Shown: in pieces, positions 16,685 through 25,024 of the stretch
Layout: every line of letters begins with the position of its first letter
Position numbering within the stretch: position 1 is the stretch's first letter
Origin: an uncultured Bacilli bacterium
GTDB lineage: Bacteria > Bacillota_I > Bacilli_A > RF39 > UBA660
DNA length: 51,083 nucleotides
NCBI GenBank assembly: GCA_944371995.1
Contig: CALVYD010000011.1
Location: forward strand, 1 to 51,083
Direction: 5' to 3'
Position numbers and translations under genes: made by a program
Notes under the pieces: model-generated
What the model saw: the letters and a program-made list of their open reading frames with translations, nothing else
Told to the model about the DNA's origin: nothing
The model's database searches: none

Positions 16685-17780
16685 TGTAAGAAGTTGCTAT
16701 ATTCATATTCCGTTTTGTAAAAAGATTTGTAGTTATTGTGATTTTTGTAAATTGTTTTATGATAGGGAATATGTTTCTAAATATTTGGATACTTTACAGT
16801 TAGAAATTAATACCTATTATCAAGGGGAAGAGTTAGATACAATTTATATCGGAGGAGGAACTCCTAGTAGTTTATCTGATAGTGAGTTAGAAAAATTATT
16901 TTCTATTTTATCTGTTTTAAAAAAATCTTCTTCTTGTGAAGTTACGATTGAAGCAAATTTTGATAGTATTACAGAGTCTAAGTTAGATATTTGTAAAAAA
17001 TATGGAGTAAATCGTATTAGTTTTGGTCTAGAGTCTACACATGCTTGGATTTTAGAGAGGATGGGACGTAGTTTATATTTAGATTATGTTCACCATATCA
17101 TTGCTTATTGTAAGAGGATTGGTATTTGTAATATTAATGTTGATTTGATGTATGCTTTTTTAGGAGAGAGTTTAGAAGAGGTGGAAGAAGATATCCAATT
17201 TATTCAAAGTTTAGATATTCCTCATATTTCTACTTATTCATTGATTTTAGAAGAACATACCAAATTATATTTGGAGAAAGAAAAATCTATTTCTGAAGAG
17301 TTGGATGCAAAGATGTATGAGATGATTTGTTCTAAGTTATCTGATTATACGCATTATGAGATTAGTAATTTTTGTAAAGAGGGATATTCTTCAAGGCATA
17401 ATTTATGTTACTGGCAGAACCGGGAATATTACGGGTTTGGACTTGGTGCTAGTGGATATTTAGGAGATATTCGTTATACTAATACTCGTAGTATTACACA
17501 TTATTTACAAAAGAAGTTTCGATATCTGGAAGAAAAACTAAGTATTTATGATAAAATGGAGTATGAAGTGATTTTAAATCTTAGGACTAAGAAAGGTATT
17601 TCTAAGAAGAATTTTTTTGATAAATATTCTATGAAATTAGAAGAGTGTTATCATTATCAGGATTTGGTTAGAGAAGGGTACTTTGTAGAAGATGATGAGT
17701 ATTTAGCTATTCCAGAGAAATATTTTTATCTTAGTAATGAAATCCTGGTTAGATTATTGGAGGAGTGTTGTTATGAATAA
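16677..17780 (+). CDS. hemW: Radical SAM heme chaperone HemW (HemN-like)
   Basis: 367 residues. The radical SAM cluster motif is C14-KKI-C18-SY-C21 in YIHIPFCKKICSYCDF, with IYIGGGTPSSL after it (SAM-binding region), RISFGLES and NVDLMYAFLGE. The C-terminal HemN-type domain has EISNFCKEGYSSRHNLCYW and GLGASG. CxxxCxxC without the extra Cys and N-terminal extension of HemN marks the HemW type, which passes heme to proteins rather than oxidising coproporphyrinogen. AGGAAG lies 10 bases before the ATG. It overlaps the HD gene by 8 bases. No heme-synthesis gene is visible in the window, so its heme source is unclear. Confidence 0.93.
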   Translation: MNSVRSCYIHIPFCKKICSYCDFCKLFYDREYVSKYLDTLQLEINTYYQGEELDTIYIGGGTPSSLSDSELEKLFSILSVLKKSSSCEVTIEANFDSITESKLDICKKYGVNRISFGLESTHAWILERMGRSLYLDYVHHIIAYCKRIGICNINVDLMYAFLGESLEEVEEDIQFIQSLDIPHISTYSLILEEHTKLYLEKEKSISEELDAKMYEMICSKLSDYTHYEISNFCKEGYSSRHNLCYWQNREYYGFGLGASGYLGDIRYTNTRSITHYLQKKFRYLEEKLSIYDKMEYEVILNLRTKKGISKKNFFDKYSMKLEECYHYQDLVREGYFVEDDEYLAIPEKYFYLSNEILVRLLEECCYE

Positions 17781-18354
17781 AATAGATGAGTTTGAAGTAG
17801 AATTAGGATATATTAAAGATGAGACTATTCAAGAGGATTGTCGTACAATGATAGAGTTGCTACCAGATTACTTTTTTTCTGTTCCTGCATCTTCTACTGG
17901 TAAATACCATCCTAGTTATTCTTTAGGAGAAGGTGGCCTTCTTCGTCATACGAAGGCTGCGGTTAGAATAGGGTATGAGTTATTACAAGATGCTTCTATT
18001 GGAGATAAATATAGCAGTGTTGAGAAAGATATTATGTTAATGGGACTTTTGCTTCATGATGGATTAAAATTAGGTATTCCTAGAGAAAAATATACTCGTT
18101 TTGATCATCCTGTTTTAATGGCTAATTATATTATGGAACATAAGGCAGACTTACTTATGAGTGATGAAGAGATTGATTTACTTTGTTCTGTTATTAAAAC
18201 ACACATGGGACCATGGACTCAGGATTATGATGGGAATGAAGTATTAGAAGCTCCTAAGACAAAGTATCAGAACTTTGTTCATATGTGTGATTATTTGGCT
18301 AGTCGTAAATGTTTACTTGTACCTTTTGATGATAATAATAGAATAAGTGTTTAG
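17773..18354 (+). CDS. HD-domain protein, predicted metal-dependent phosphohydrolase
   Basis: 193 residues. The HD signature is present: H in GEGGLLRHTKAAVRI, then the HD pair in MLMGLLLHDGLKLG, a later His in IKTHMGP, and D in HMCDYLASRK. This is the metal-binding arrangement of the HD superfamily, whose members hydrolyse nucleotides or cyclic nucleotides. Start ATG 17773 is set by GGAGGAG (17759-17765) 7 bases upstream and overlaps the hemW stop; the in-frame ATG 17737 lies before the RBS. The substrate is unknown. Its stop codon lies in the terminator loop. Confidence 0.85.
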   Translation: MNKIDEFEVELGYIKDETIQEDCRTMIELLPDYFFSVPASSTGKYHPSYSLGEGGLLRHTKAAVRIGYELLQDASIGDKYSSVEKDIMLMGLLLHDGLKLGIPREKYTRFDHPVLMANYIMEHKADLLMSDEEIDLLCSVIKTHMGPWTQDYDGNEVLEAPKTKYQNFVHMCDYLASRKCLLVPFDDNNRISV

Positions 18355-18372
18355 GGATACACTTATTTTTTG
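18342..18372 (+). terminator. Intrinsic terminator enclosing the stop codon of the HD gene
   Basis: AATAAGTGT (18342-18350) pairs with ACACTTATT (18359-18367), then TTTTTG. The stop TAG 18352-18354 is in the loop. It ends the lepA-to-HD transcription unit. Confidence 0.85.
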
Positions 18373-18425
18373 TTGCGATAATAATTATTTTTTGATATGA
18401 TAAATTGGGATATCAATGATAGGAG
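18373..18425 (+). promoter_or_regulatory. Promoter and RBS of the thymidylate kinase gene
   Basis: TTGCGA (18373-18378), a 17-base spacer, and TATGAT (18396-18401). AGGAG (18421-18425) is 7 bases before ATG 18433, which decides that start over ATG 18397, which overlaps the -10. Confidence 0.65.
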
Positions 18426-18432
18426 TGATTCT

Positions 18433-19098
18433 ATGCGAGGTAAAATTATTGTTATTGAAGGAACAGATTGTTCAGGAAAAGAAACACAGTCTGTTTTACT
18501 AGAACAGAAGTTAAAGGAACGTGGAAAGAAATGTGTTCATTTCGGGTTTCCTATGTATGATACACCAACGGGTAAAATTGTAGGTGGACCTTATCTGGGT
18601 AATCCAGAAATTTGTTTAGGTTATTTTCCAGAAGGAGCAGACAAAGTTGATCCACATATCGCATCATTATACTATGCTGCAGATAGAAAATATAATATGG
18701 ATAAGATTCTTCCATATTTAAATGATGGTTATTATGTTATTTTAGATCGTTATACTACTTCCAATCTTGCTCATCAGGGAAGTAAGATACAAGATAAAGA
18801 TGAAAGATTTTTGATGTATCAATGGATTGATAAATTAGAGTATTGGTTATTGCAACTTCCTAAACCTGATCAGACTATCTTTTTACATATGCCTTATCAA
18901 TATTCTTTGGAATTAAGAAAAAATAGAAAATTTTTAGATGAAAACGAACGTTCTTCTGAACATTTAAAAAATGCAGAGGATGCTTATATAGAGCTTTCTG
19001 AGATGTATAATTGGAAGAGAATAGAGTGCGTTCAAGATGGAAGTATTCGAAGTGTTTCGGATATTAATCAAGAAATATTAGATTTTTTAGAAATTTAA
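18433..19098 (+). CDS. tmk: Thymidylate kinase-like nucleotide kinase
   Basis: 221 residues. Predicted to phosphorylate dTMP to dTDP with ATP. P-loop GTDCSGKE (residues 10-17), DRY motif in YVILDRYTTSNLAHQGSK with the AHQG segment typical of Tmk, and a possible lid region near RKNRKFLDENERSSE. The P-loop ends GKE-T where most Tmk have GKTT or GKST, and an insert of about 15 residues (PHIASLYYAADRKYN region) places it in a longer Firmicutes subgroup. A deoxynucleoside kinase with another substrate cannot be excluded. Monocistronic. In Bacillus tmk lies near holB and rsmI, which are not here. Confidence 0.82.
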   Translation: MRGKIIVIEGTDCSGKETQSVLLEQKLKERGKKCVHFGFPMYDTPTGKIVGGPYLGNPEICLGYFPEGADKVDPHIASLYYAADRKYNMDKILPYLNDGYYVILDRYTTSNLAHQGSKIQDKDERFLMYQWIDKLEYWLLQLPKPDQTIFLHMPYQYSLELRKNRKFLDENERSSEHLKNAEDAYIELSEMYNWKRIECVQDGSIRSVSDINQEILDFLEI

Positions 19099-19108
19099 TT
19101 TTAGTCAT

Positions 19109-19147
19109 AATAAAACCCTAGTTGCTGTTTGCAATTAGGGTTTTATT
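19109..19147. terminator. Bidirectional terminator between tmk and pilB
   Basis: A long hairpin: AATAAAACCCTA-G-TTGC (19109-19125) pairs with GCAA-T-TAGGGTTTTATT (19131 on), with A tracts on the left and T tracts on the right, so it can stop both converging transcripts. Confidence 0.85.
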
Positions 19148-21256
19148 TTAGGATGGTGTAATTTTAACTAGTGGAATTGGTGGTTGAGATGGTTGTTCTT
19201 TCTGTTCTTCTTCTTGTTGTTGCTGTCTCATTTGCTCTTGTTGTTGTTTCATTTGTTCTTGTTGTATTTTGATTTGTGCTTGTATTTGTTGTAGTTGATC
19301 TGCTGGTTGTAACTCTGGTTTTATATTGTTATTTATTTGACCTGATGGAAGTTCTATAGGATTGGTTATTTTTTCATTTATTGTTGGGGATATTATTTGT
19401 TGATCAGGTTGTTTTTGTGCTTCTTTTTCTTGTGCCTCTGGCTTAAGTTGTTCTGGTTGTTGTGAAGTTACTTGTTCTTGTGGTAGTGTCGTTTCTTCTA
19501 CTTTTGATTGTTGCTGTTCTGGTTGGTTTTGTGTTTGAGGTTCTACTTCTGGTTGAGGTTTTGGTTCTGGTTTAGGCTGAGGTTCAGGTTGTTCTTGTTG
19601 TACTTTTTGTGCTGCTATATTATTTATTGTTGTAGAAATAGGATTAGGTTTGATTGGTATTTTAGGGGCATGAACTGGTTCTTCTTTCTTTTCGTCTAGA
19701 CTTTGTATCTTTTCTAGTGTGTTTATTGGTTTACTAGCAGTTGTTGTTTTCAATTGAGTAGGAGTGCCTTTATCAATTGTTGTTGGTATTACTCTTGGTG
19801 TAGCTTGTGTAGTGGTGTTTTTCTCAACTGGATTTATGTTTACTTCTTCTAGCGTTGTTTTTGTTGCAGGAGAAGTTACTTCTTGTTTTGGTTGTTGAGG
19901 TTGAGATTGAGGCCGAGTTTGAGGTTCTGCCTGTTTTGCAGTTTGTTGTTGTTCTTGTTGCTTTTGCTTTTCTTCTTGTTTTTCTAATTCTTCTTTTATT
20001 TTTTCATCTTTTTCTTGTTCTTTTTGCTTTAGTTTTTCAGCTACATCATTTTCAAAGAAATCTTCTGCATCTTCTATTTCAATTACACGTAATACTTCTT
20101 CAAAACTAGTTGTTCCATCTACTACTTTTCCTAGAGCATCTTGTAGCATAGTGATTACTTTGTCATTATATACTAATTTTGTTAAATCATCTTTACTTAG
20201 ATTTTCGTTGTTTAAAGCATTACGCATTTCATCATCTAATTCTAGTACTTCTTGAATAGCGACACGGCCTTTATAACCTTTACGACAGGCATCACATCCA
20301 TCTGGATTGGCATCCCAGATTTTTTCTATATCTTTTTTTAAGTATTTTTTAAATACCTTTTTTTCAAACTTTGAAGTGTTACGTTCTACACGACATTTTG
20401 TACATATTTTTTTGGCTAATCTTTGTGAAATAATACCAGTTAATGCGGTTGATAATAAGTAACGTTCTACATTCATATCTAGTAAACGTTCTACGGTTGA
20501 TAGTGTATTGTTCGTATGGATTGTTGATAGAACTAAGTGTCCAGTAATTGCGGCACGTACAGCAATCTGTGCTGTTTCACTATCACGAATCTCTCCGATT
20601 AGTATAACATTGGGATCTTGACGTAATATGGAACGAAGGGCAGCAGCAAATGTCATACCAATTTCTGCATTAACTTGTACTTGATTCATTCCTTCAATAT
20701 TCATTTCGATAGGGTCTTCTACTGTAATAATATTGGTTTCTTCTTTATTTAATGCTTGTAATATAGAGTATACGGTTGTAGATTTACCAGAACCTGTTGC
20801 TCCTGTGATTAGGATAATACCGTTTGGTACTTGAATCATACGTTTTAATCGAGCTAGATTTGATTCATTAAATCCTAAGAAATCTAGTCCTTGTAAACTT
20901 CGAGAATAATCCAAGATACGAATAACGATTTTTTCTCCTTCGTTTAAAGGTAGACACGATACACGCATATCCAAATAAGTACCACCAAAGTTACCTTTGA
21001 TGGCTCCATCTTGAGGTAGACGAGATTCTGTGATGTTCATATTTGCTAATAATTTTAATCTTGTTGTTAGATTTCTTTCATATGTTTTTGGTATATATGT
21101 AAAATTCTGTAAATCTCCGTCTACACGAAACCGTATCATCATTCCATCTTCTCTAGGATCAAAGTGGATATCTGATGCGTTCGATTTAGCAGCTGATATA
21201 ATTATATAGTCAGCAATTTGCGTAATCGGTGTCTTTGTAAAGTCAAATTTTATCAT
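19148..21256 (-). CDS. pilB: Type IV pilus / type II secretion assembly ATPase (PilB/GspE/ComGA) with Gln/Pro-rich tail
   Basis: 702 residues; hexameric ATPase that drives pilus or pseudopilus assembly on the cytoplasmic side. Motifs: Asp box IITVEDPIE, Walker A TGATGSGKST (151-160), Walker B NVILIGEIRD (216-225), His box STIHTNNTLSTVERL, and a zinc site C285-x2-C288 and C321-x2-C324. It lacks the N-terminal N1 domain and starts directly at the N2 domain, as in ComGA. The catalytic part ends near residue 405. After it come about 295 residues that are highly charged (EEKQKQQEQQQ), then Gln/Pro/Thr-rich with PKPEPKPQPE and many QQ runs. Such a tail is unusual for this family. RBS AAGGGG lies 10 bases upstream. 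It is divergent from two prepilin genes. Confidence 0.95.
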   Translation of the reverse strand: MIKFDFTKTPITQIADYIIISAAKSNASDIHFDPREDGMMIRFRVDGDLQNFTYIPKTYERNLTTRLKLLANMNITESRLPQDGAIKGNFGGTYLDMRVSCLPLNEGEKIVIRILDYSRSLQGLDFLGFNESNLARLKRMIQVPNGIILITGATGSGKSTTVYSILQALNKEETNIITVEDPIEMNIEGMNQVQVNAEIGMTFAAALRSILRQDPNVILIGEIRDSETAQIAVRAAITGHLVLSTIHTNNTLSTVERLLDMNVERYLLSTALTGIISQRLAKKICTKCRVERNTSKFEKKVFKKYLKKDIEKIWDANPDGCDACRKGYKGRVAIQEVLELDDEMRNALNNENLSKDDLTKLVYNDKVITMLQDALGKVVDGTTSFEEVLRVIEIEDAEDFFENDVAEKLKQKEQEKDEKIKEELEKQEEKQKQQEQQQTAKQAEPQTRPQSQPQQPKQEVTSPATKTTLEEVNINPVEKNTTTQATPRVIPTTIDKGTPTQLKTTTASKPINTLEKIQSLDEKKEEPVHAPKIPIKPNPISTTINNIAAQKVQQEQPEPQPKPEPKPQPEVEPQTQNQPEQQQSKVEETTLPQEQVTSQQPEQLKPEAQEKEAQKQPDQQIISPTINEKITNPIELPSGQINNNIKPELQPADQLQQIQAQIKIQQEQMKQQQEQMRQQQQEEEQKEQPSQPPIPLVKITPS

Positions 21257-21320
21257 AGTGTCACAACCCCTTTGTTTTGAACTATCTTTGTTTTTTACTA
21301 TGGTATTTTATCTTATTTTA

Positions 21321-21330
21321 TTATATAATA
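21321..21330. promoter_or_regulatory. Divergent -10 region between pilB and the prepilin gene
   Basis: The near-palindrome TTATATAATA gives a TATAAT box for the plus strand (21324-21329) and a similar box on the minus strand. Neither has a convincing -35, but position between the two divergent starts (21256 and 21366) fits shared control. Confidence 0.35.
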
Positions 21331-21365
21331 GTTTTGAAATAATAGCAAGAAAGTAGAGTGAAAAG

Positions 21366-21935
21366 ATGAAAAAAAATAATAAAGGGTTTGTATTAGTTGA
21401 GACTTTGGTAGTTACTGTTTTTGTTATGGCGATTTTCTCTGTTATTTATATTAACTTTTATCCTTTAGCAGGAGAATATGAAAGACGTGAGTTTTACGAT
21501 GATGTTGATAGTAAGTATAATACCTATTGGATTAAGACTTTTATCCAAGGAAGTTCTTATGATTTTTATAAGAGTGGAGGACCTGCTGATACTATTAGTA
21601 GTAATAAATATGTTGTTTTTAAATGTGATGATTTAACTTCTCCCGAAGATTTAACTTTTTGTAAAAACATGTGGAGTCGTATGGAAGTGAAACAAGCTAT
21701 TATTACGGATTATAATTTAACTGATTTTAAAAATGTTTTGCAAAATAATAATACTGTAGCAAACTCCTTAGGAAATATGTTTACTGCTTATATAGAATAT
21801 TTGCCTTTTTATTCTTATTCTTCTTTAAATGGTGCACAATATCGTGTTTTAGTTGAGTTTGAACGCCATATGAATAGTGATAGGAATAGTGAGGTTTATA
21901 ATACTTATTCTACTATGGAAATATTGAGACCATAA
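21366..21935 (+). CDS. Type IV prepilin-like protein 1
   Basis: 189 residues with a class III signal: basic leader MKKNNKG, predicted cleavage between G7 and F8, Glu at mature position +5 (E12), then a hydrophobic helix (VLVETLVVTVFVMAIFSVIYI, given here as its first part VLVETLVV). The rest is a polar globular domain with three Cys and many Tyr/Asn. By the position of the gene it is a minor pilin or pseudopilin for the PilB/PilC/PilD machine and a substrate of the peptidase at 32611. The RBS is weak (AGAGTGAAAAG). Confidence 0.85.
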   Translation: MKKNNKGFVLVETLVVTVFVMAIFSVIYINFYPLAGEYERREFYDDVDSKYNTYWIKTFIQGSSYDFYKSGGPADTISSNKYVVFKCDDLTSPEDLTFCKNMWSRMEVKQAIITDYNLTDFKNVLQNNNTVANSLGNMFTAYIEYLPFYSYSSLNGAQYRVLVEFERHMNSDRNSEVYNTYSTMEILRP

Positions 21936-21936
21936 T

Positions 21937-21964
21937 TTGACAGATGTAGTAGTTAAAATATTAT
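21937..21964 (+). promoter_or_regulatory. Promoter upstream of prepilin 2
   Basis: Consensus -35 TTGACA (21937-21942), a 16-base spacer and -10 TATTAT (21959-21964), directly after the prepilin 1 stop codon. A second candidate -10, TATAAT, is at 21996-22001. Confidence 0.6.
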
Positions 21965-22022
21965 TGATGTAAATTTAGATAAATGATAAAATATATATAA
22001 TGGGTATAGGTGATGATAAGTT

Positions 22023-22658
22023 ATGGTAAAAAGATTAAATAATAAAGGTATGACTGCAATAGAAATATTGATTACATTTGCTATTGTTGTTGTTATTGTA
22101 GTTTCTATGTATAATGGAATTGCAGATTTAAAGGCTAAGGAGACTGTTTCTTCTTATAAACTTAGTTTGGTTACCTATAAGAATTTGCTTACCAAAGATA
22201 TTCAAGACGATATTATAAAAAATGGACTTACTGCTGCGACTATAGATACTTTGGAACAATCTGGTAAGCCTGTTGGTTATCGGGTTACTTTAACACTTCG
22301 TGATGGTACTAGAAGAATATTAGAAGTAAAACAGATTTTTGGTTGTGCAGCAGTCGATTCTTCAGAGGTTGCAGATTTATGTACTTCTAGAGGTATTGAT
22401 GCTAATCAAAGTGATGAGTTTACTATCAGTTATGGTTCTGAGGGAGAATTAACGGATTATCCTTTACCAGATTTAGGTCATGAAGAGCTTGAAAGTTTCG
22501 ATGGTAGTGGTACTAAGCGTATTATTTATAGTCTTCAGATTAGTGAAGTTAAAGTTTCTGTAGCTGATTCTATTTTTTCTATTGATATTGTATTGTCACA
22601 TCCTGATTTAGATGCTAGACATTCTATTAATATTGTTTCACCAATTAATTATTATTAG
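22023..22658 (+). CDS. Type IV prepilin-like protein 2
   Basis: 211 residues. Leader MVKRLNNKG, predicted cleavage between G9 and M10, Glu at +5 (E14) in MTAIEILITFAIVVVIVV, then a soluble domain with two Cys (GCAAVDSS, DLCTSRG) that could form a disulfide. The RBS AGGTGAT (22008-22014) fits. It has its own promoter, so it may be made in different amounts from prepilin 1. Its last 21 bases overlap the end of the convergent ylbJ gene. Which prepilin is the major one is not decidable; both look larger than typical ComGC-type major pseudopilins. Confidence 0.85.
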   Translation: MVKRLNNKGMTAIEILITFAIVVVIVVSMYNGIADLKAKETVSSYKLSLVTYKNLLTKDIQDDIIKNGLTAATIDTLEQSGKPVGYRVTLTLRDGTRRILEVKQIFGCAAVDSSEVADLCTSRGIDANQSDEFTISYGSEGELTDYPLPDLGHEELESFDGSGTKRIIYSLQISEVKVSVADSIFSIDIVLSHPDLDARHSINIVSPINYY

Positions 22659-23528
22659 GAATAGTAAGCAGGCAATCATGGTTTGAAGAATTCTACCTAT
22701 TAGAAAATTTTTATATTGTATTTTAGTATCAGAAATGATACTTTTTGTTTGCATGTGTACAGATATTCCACCAAAGCAGAAAAAGAAGATAATATAAATG
22801 CTTCTTAAGGTATTGTTGCTGATTAAGCTTGTTAAAAATGTACCATTGGTTAAGTCGAAAATGCCATTGATTAATACATATTCATTTAAGGGAAATTTAA
22901 TGTAATGATTTATCACTGTAATAATTAAATAGAAAAATATTGATGTTCCATAAATGATAATTAAAGTTTTACATGATGATATGATTGCTTTTGGTAATAT
23001 TTTAGAAAAAGAGGAAGTTTCATTTCTTTTGGTAGGAAGATCATTTTTTTCTCTAGGATGATTTAGGAAAGCAATTATAAAATTTGCTAGTATTATACAA
23101 CTAAGTATTTTCCAGGTATATTCTTTGCTTGGAAATAATAGGGATACTGGTCCTAATATGAATAAGGGATTTGGAAAATGGGTAAATTTGATTAAATAGT
23201 TAGCATTTTTTTCTGTAATTAAATTTTTATCTAATAATTCTTTTGTATATTTACTACCACTAGGGAATCCACTAATTAAACTCATTGCTATTACATAAAA
23301 ATTAGCACCATTTATTTTTAGAGTATTACTTATTTTTTCTATAATATTATATTCTATTAATAATGTTGAAAAAGTAAAGAATAAAAAACTTGCGGGAAAT
23401 AACTTTTCTATGAATAGTTTTGTATATTGTAATATGTGTTTTGTTATTAAGCTTGCGTTTATTACATATAGAATCATTAGACATATTAAAGATATTAGAA
23501 TTATATTACTTTTTTTATTTTTTTTCAT
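22638..23528 (-). CDS. ylbJ: YlbJ-type sporulation integral membrane protein
   Basis: 296 residues, very hydrophobic, with about eight membrane segments, of the nucleoside-recognition (Gate) family to which YlbJ/SpmA-type sporulation proteins belong. The family landmark is SLISGFPSGSKYTKELLDKN followed by NYLIKFTHFPNPLFILG, close to Bacillus YlbJ's SGYPVGAK...F...GPLFI. In Bacillus ylbJ is expressed in the mother cell and lies beside ylbL, as it does here, but divergently. The exact transport or structural role is not known. A spore-forming ancestry for the organism is the natural inference. Confidence 0.83.
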   Translation of the reverse strand: MKKNKKSNIILISLICLMILYVINASLITKHILQYTKLFIEKLFPASFLFFTFSTLLIEYNIIEKISNTLKINGANFYVIAMSLISGFPSGSKYTKELLDKNLITEKNANYLIKFTHFPNPLFILGPVSLLFPSKEYTWKILSCIILANFIIAFLNHPREKNDLPTKRNETSSFSKILPKAIISSCKTLIIIYGTSIFFYLIITVINHYIKFPLNEYVLINGIFDLTNGTFLTSLISNNTLRSIYIIFFFCFGGISVHMQTKSIISDTKIQYKNFLIGRILQTMIACLLFLIIINW

Positions 23529-23543
23529 ATTTCCTCATTTCTT

Positions 23544-23564
23544 TGTTATAATGTATCATGGAGG
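23544..23564 (+). promoter_or_regulatory. Extended -10 promoter and RBS of the ylbL-type gene
   Basis: TGTTATAAT (23544-23552) and GGAGG (23560-23564) lie 7 bases before ATG 23572. The open frame continues upstream to 23410 but that part lies before the promoter and over ylbJ. Confidence 0.65.
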
Positions 23565-23571
23565 TAGTTTC

Positions 23572-24582
23572 ATGTTTAAGAAAGTTTATGAGAAAATTAA
23601 GGGTTTTATTAAAGAAGAATATAAATTTATTTTAGTTTTAGTTATTTTTTATGTAATTTGTATTTTTCCTGTTAATTATTATATTATTATTGGTGGAGGA
23701 ATTAGTGATATTTCTAGTCGTGTTGTTGTTGATGATGGTTATGAGAGTAAAGGTAGTTTTAATTTGTCTTATGTTTCTGAGTTAAAAGGAACTACACTTA
23801 GTTATTTATTAAGTTATGTTATGCCTGATTGGAAGAGAGTTAGTATGGATGATTATAAATATACTACGGAAGAGGATTATAGAGATATTGAGTTCCGTAG
23901 TGAATTAGATCTTAAATATTCTAATAGTAATGCTATTTATTATGCTTATCAGTTAGCAGGTAAGCCATGTAAATTAGTTGATACTAATATTTATGTTATT
24001 GTTACTTTAGATGGATATGATAATCCTTTAGAAGTAGGGGATGAGATTGTAAAAGTAAATGGGAAAGAATGTGCTAGTTTAGAGGATGTGCAAGAAGAAT
24101 TGTTGAAAGTCCAAGGTAGTGAAGTTTCTATTACTGTTATTAGGGATGGAGAAGAACAAGTACTTACTTGTAAGTTGTATGAGGAAGAAGATAGGAAACT
24201 TTTAGGTGTTGCATTACAAGTTGTTTCTACTTATGATGTGGATCCTGATGTAGAGTTTCATTTTGAGGCTAATGAATCTGGTCCTTCGGCAGGACTTATT
24301 ACCACGTTATCTATCTATGATCAATTAACTAAAAAAGATTTGACAAAGAAATTAAATATTGCTGGTACGGGTACAATTGAGGCAGATGGTTCTATTGGTG
24401 AAATCGGAGAAGTAGAGTATAAATTACTTGGTGCAGTACGTGGAGGCGCTGATGTTTTCTTAGTACCTGCTGGAGATAATTATAAAACTTGTCAAAAGGT
24501 TGCTAAAGAGGATAATTTAGATATTGAGATTATTCCTGTTAAAACGATAGAGGAAGCAATTGAGAAGTTGGAAGAATTGTAA
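23572..24582 (+). CDS. ylbL: YlbL/SepM-type PDZ and Lon-like serine protease
   Basis: 336 residues: an N-terminal signal-anchor helix (about 19-41), an extracytoplasmic region, a PDZ domain (about 128-195, NPLEVGDEIVKVNGKECASL) and a Lon-type S16 protease domain. The Ser-Lys dyad is visible: S239 in ESGPSAGL and K284 in EVEYKLLGA, 45 residues apart as in Lon. Relatives include Bacillus YlbL and Streptococcus SepM, which cleaves a competence pheromone outside the cell. Together with pilus/competence-type genes this could link it to signalling, but that is inference. It lies 14 bases before the thioesterase gene. Confidence 0.92.
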   Translation: MFKKVYEKIKGFIKEEYKFILVLVIFYVICIFPVNYYIIIGGGISDISSRVVVDDGYESKGSFNLSYVSELKGTTLSYLLSYVMPDWKRVSMDDYKYTTEEDYRDIEFRSELDLKYSNSNAIYYAYQLAGKPCKLVDTNIYVIVTLDGYDNPLEVGDEIVKVNGKECASLEDVQEELLKVQGSEVSITVIRDGEEQVLTCKLYEEEDRKLLGVALQVVSTYDVDPDVEFHFEANESGPSAGLITTLSIYDQLTKKDLTKKLNIAGTGTIEADGSIGEIGEVEYKLLGAVRGGADVFLVPAGDNYKTCQKVAKEDNLDIEIIPVKTIEEAIEKLEEL

Positions 24583-24596
24583 TTTGGAGGAGAATT

Positions 24597-25001
24597 ATGA
24601 GTGATCAAGAGTTATTAGAATTTGGAAAGAAATATATGGAGCAAGTAGAAGGGTTTATTAAGCATAATCAGTATCGTCTGGTTGATATAAAACAAAATTG
24701 TTGTGTGATGGAAGCTGATATTAGAGAGGAATGTCTAAATTATTATGGTTTAGTACATGGTGGATTTATCTTCGGACTTGCTGATACAGCAGCTGGTATT
24801 CTTGCTAGAGCTACAGGAAGAAAAGCTGTTACGTTAAATTCTCATATTGAATATTTACATGCAGCTCGTGGTGGAAAAATAAAAGTAGTTGCTAGTGCTA
24901 TTAAGACTGGACGAAATATTTCTGTTTATGAAGCTAGTATTTATGATGATCAAGATGTGATGGTTGCTAAAGCTATTTTGGATTATTTCTATATTAATTA
25001 G
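24597..25001 (+). CDS. PaaI-family hotdog thioesterase
   Basis: 134 residues, one hotdog domain. The signature is YYGLVHGGFIFGLADTAAG, where HGG and the D after GLA are the catalytic/CoA-binding positions of the PaaI/YbgC type, then TLNSHIEYLHAARGGKIKV. Predicted to hydrolyse acyl- or phenylacyl-CoA thioesters in the cytoplasm; the substrate is unknown. RBS GGAGGAG is 5 bases upstream. Co-directional and 14 bases after the protease gene. Confidence 0.88.
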   Translation: MSDQELLEFGKKYMEQVEGFIKHNQYRLVDIKQNCCVMEADIREECLNYYGLVHGGFIFGLADTAAGILARATGRKAVTLNSHIEYLHAARGGKIKVVASAIKTGRNISVYEASIYDDQDVMVAKAILDYFYIN

Positions 25002-25024
25002 AAAAGAATATTAAGGTGATAGTG

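Noticed and set aside
19508-20109. Two plus-strand frames rich in Leu, Phe and Trp opposite the pilB tail
   Set aside because: They are the antisense reading of Gln/Pro codon runs (CAA read as TTG), have no RBS, and look membrane-like only for that reason.
23410-23571. Upstream extension of the ylbL-type gene
   Set aside because: It lies antisense to ylbJ and before the promoter and RBS of the protease gene.
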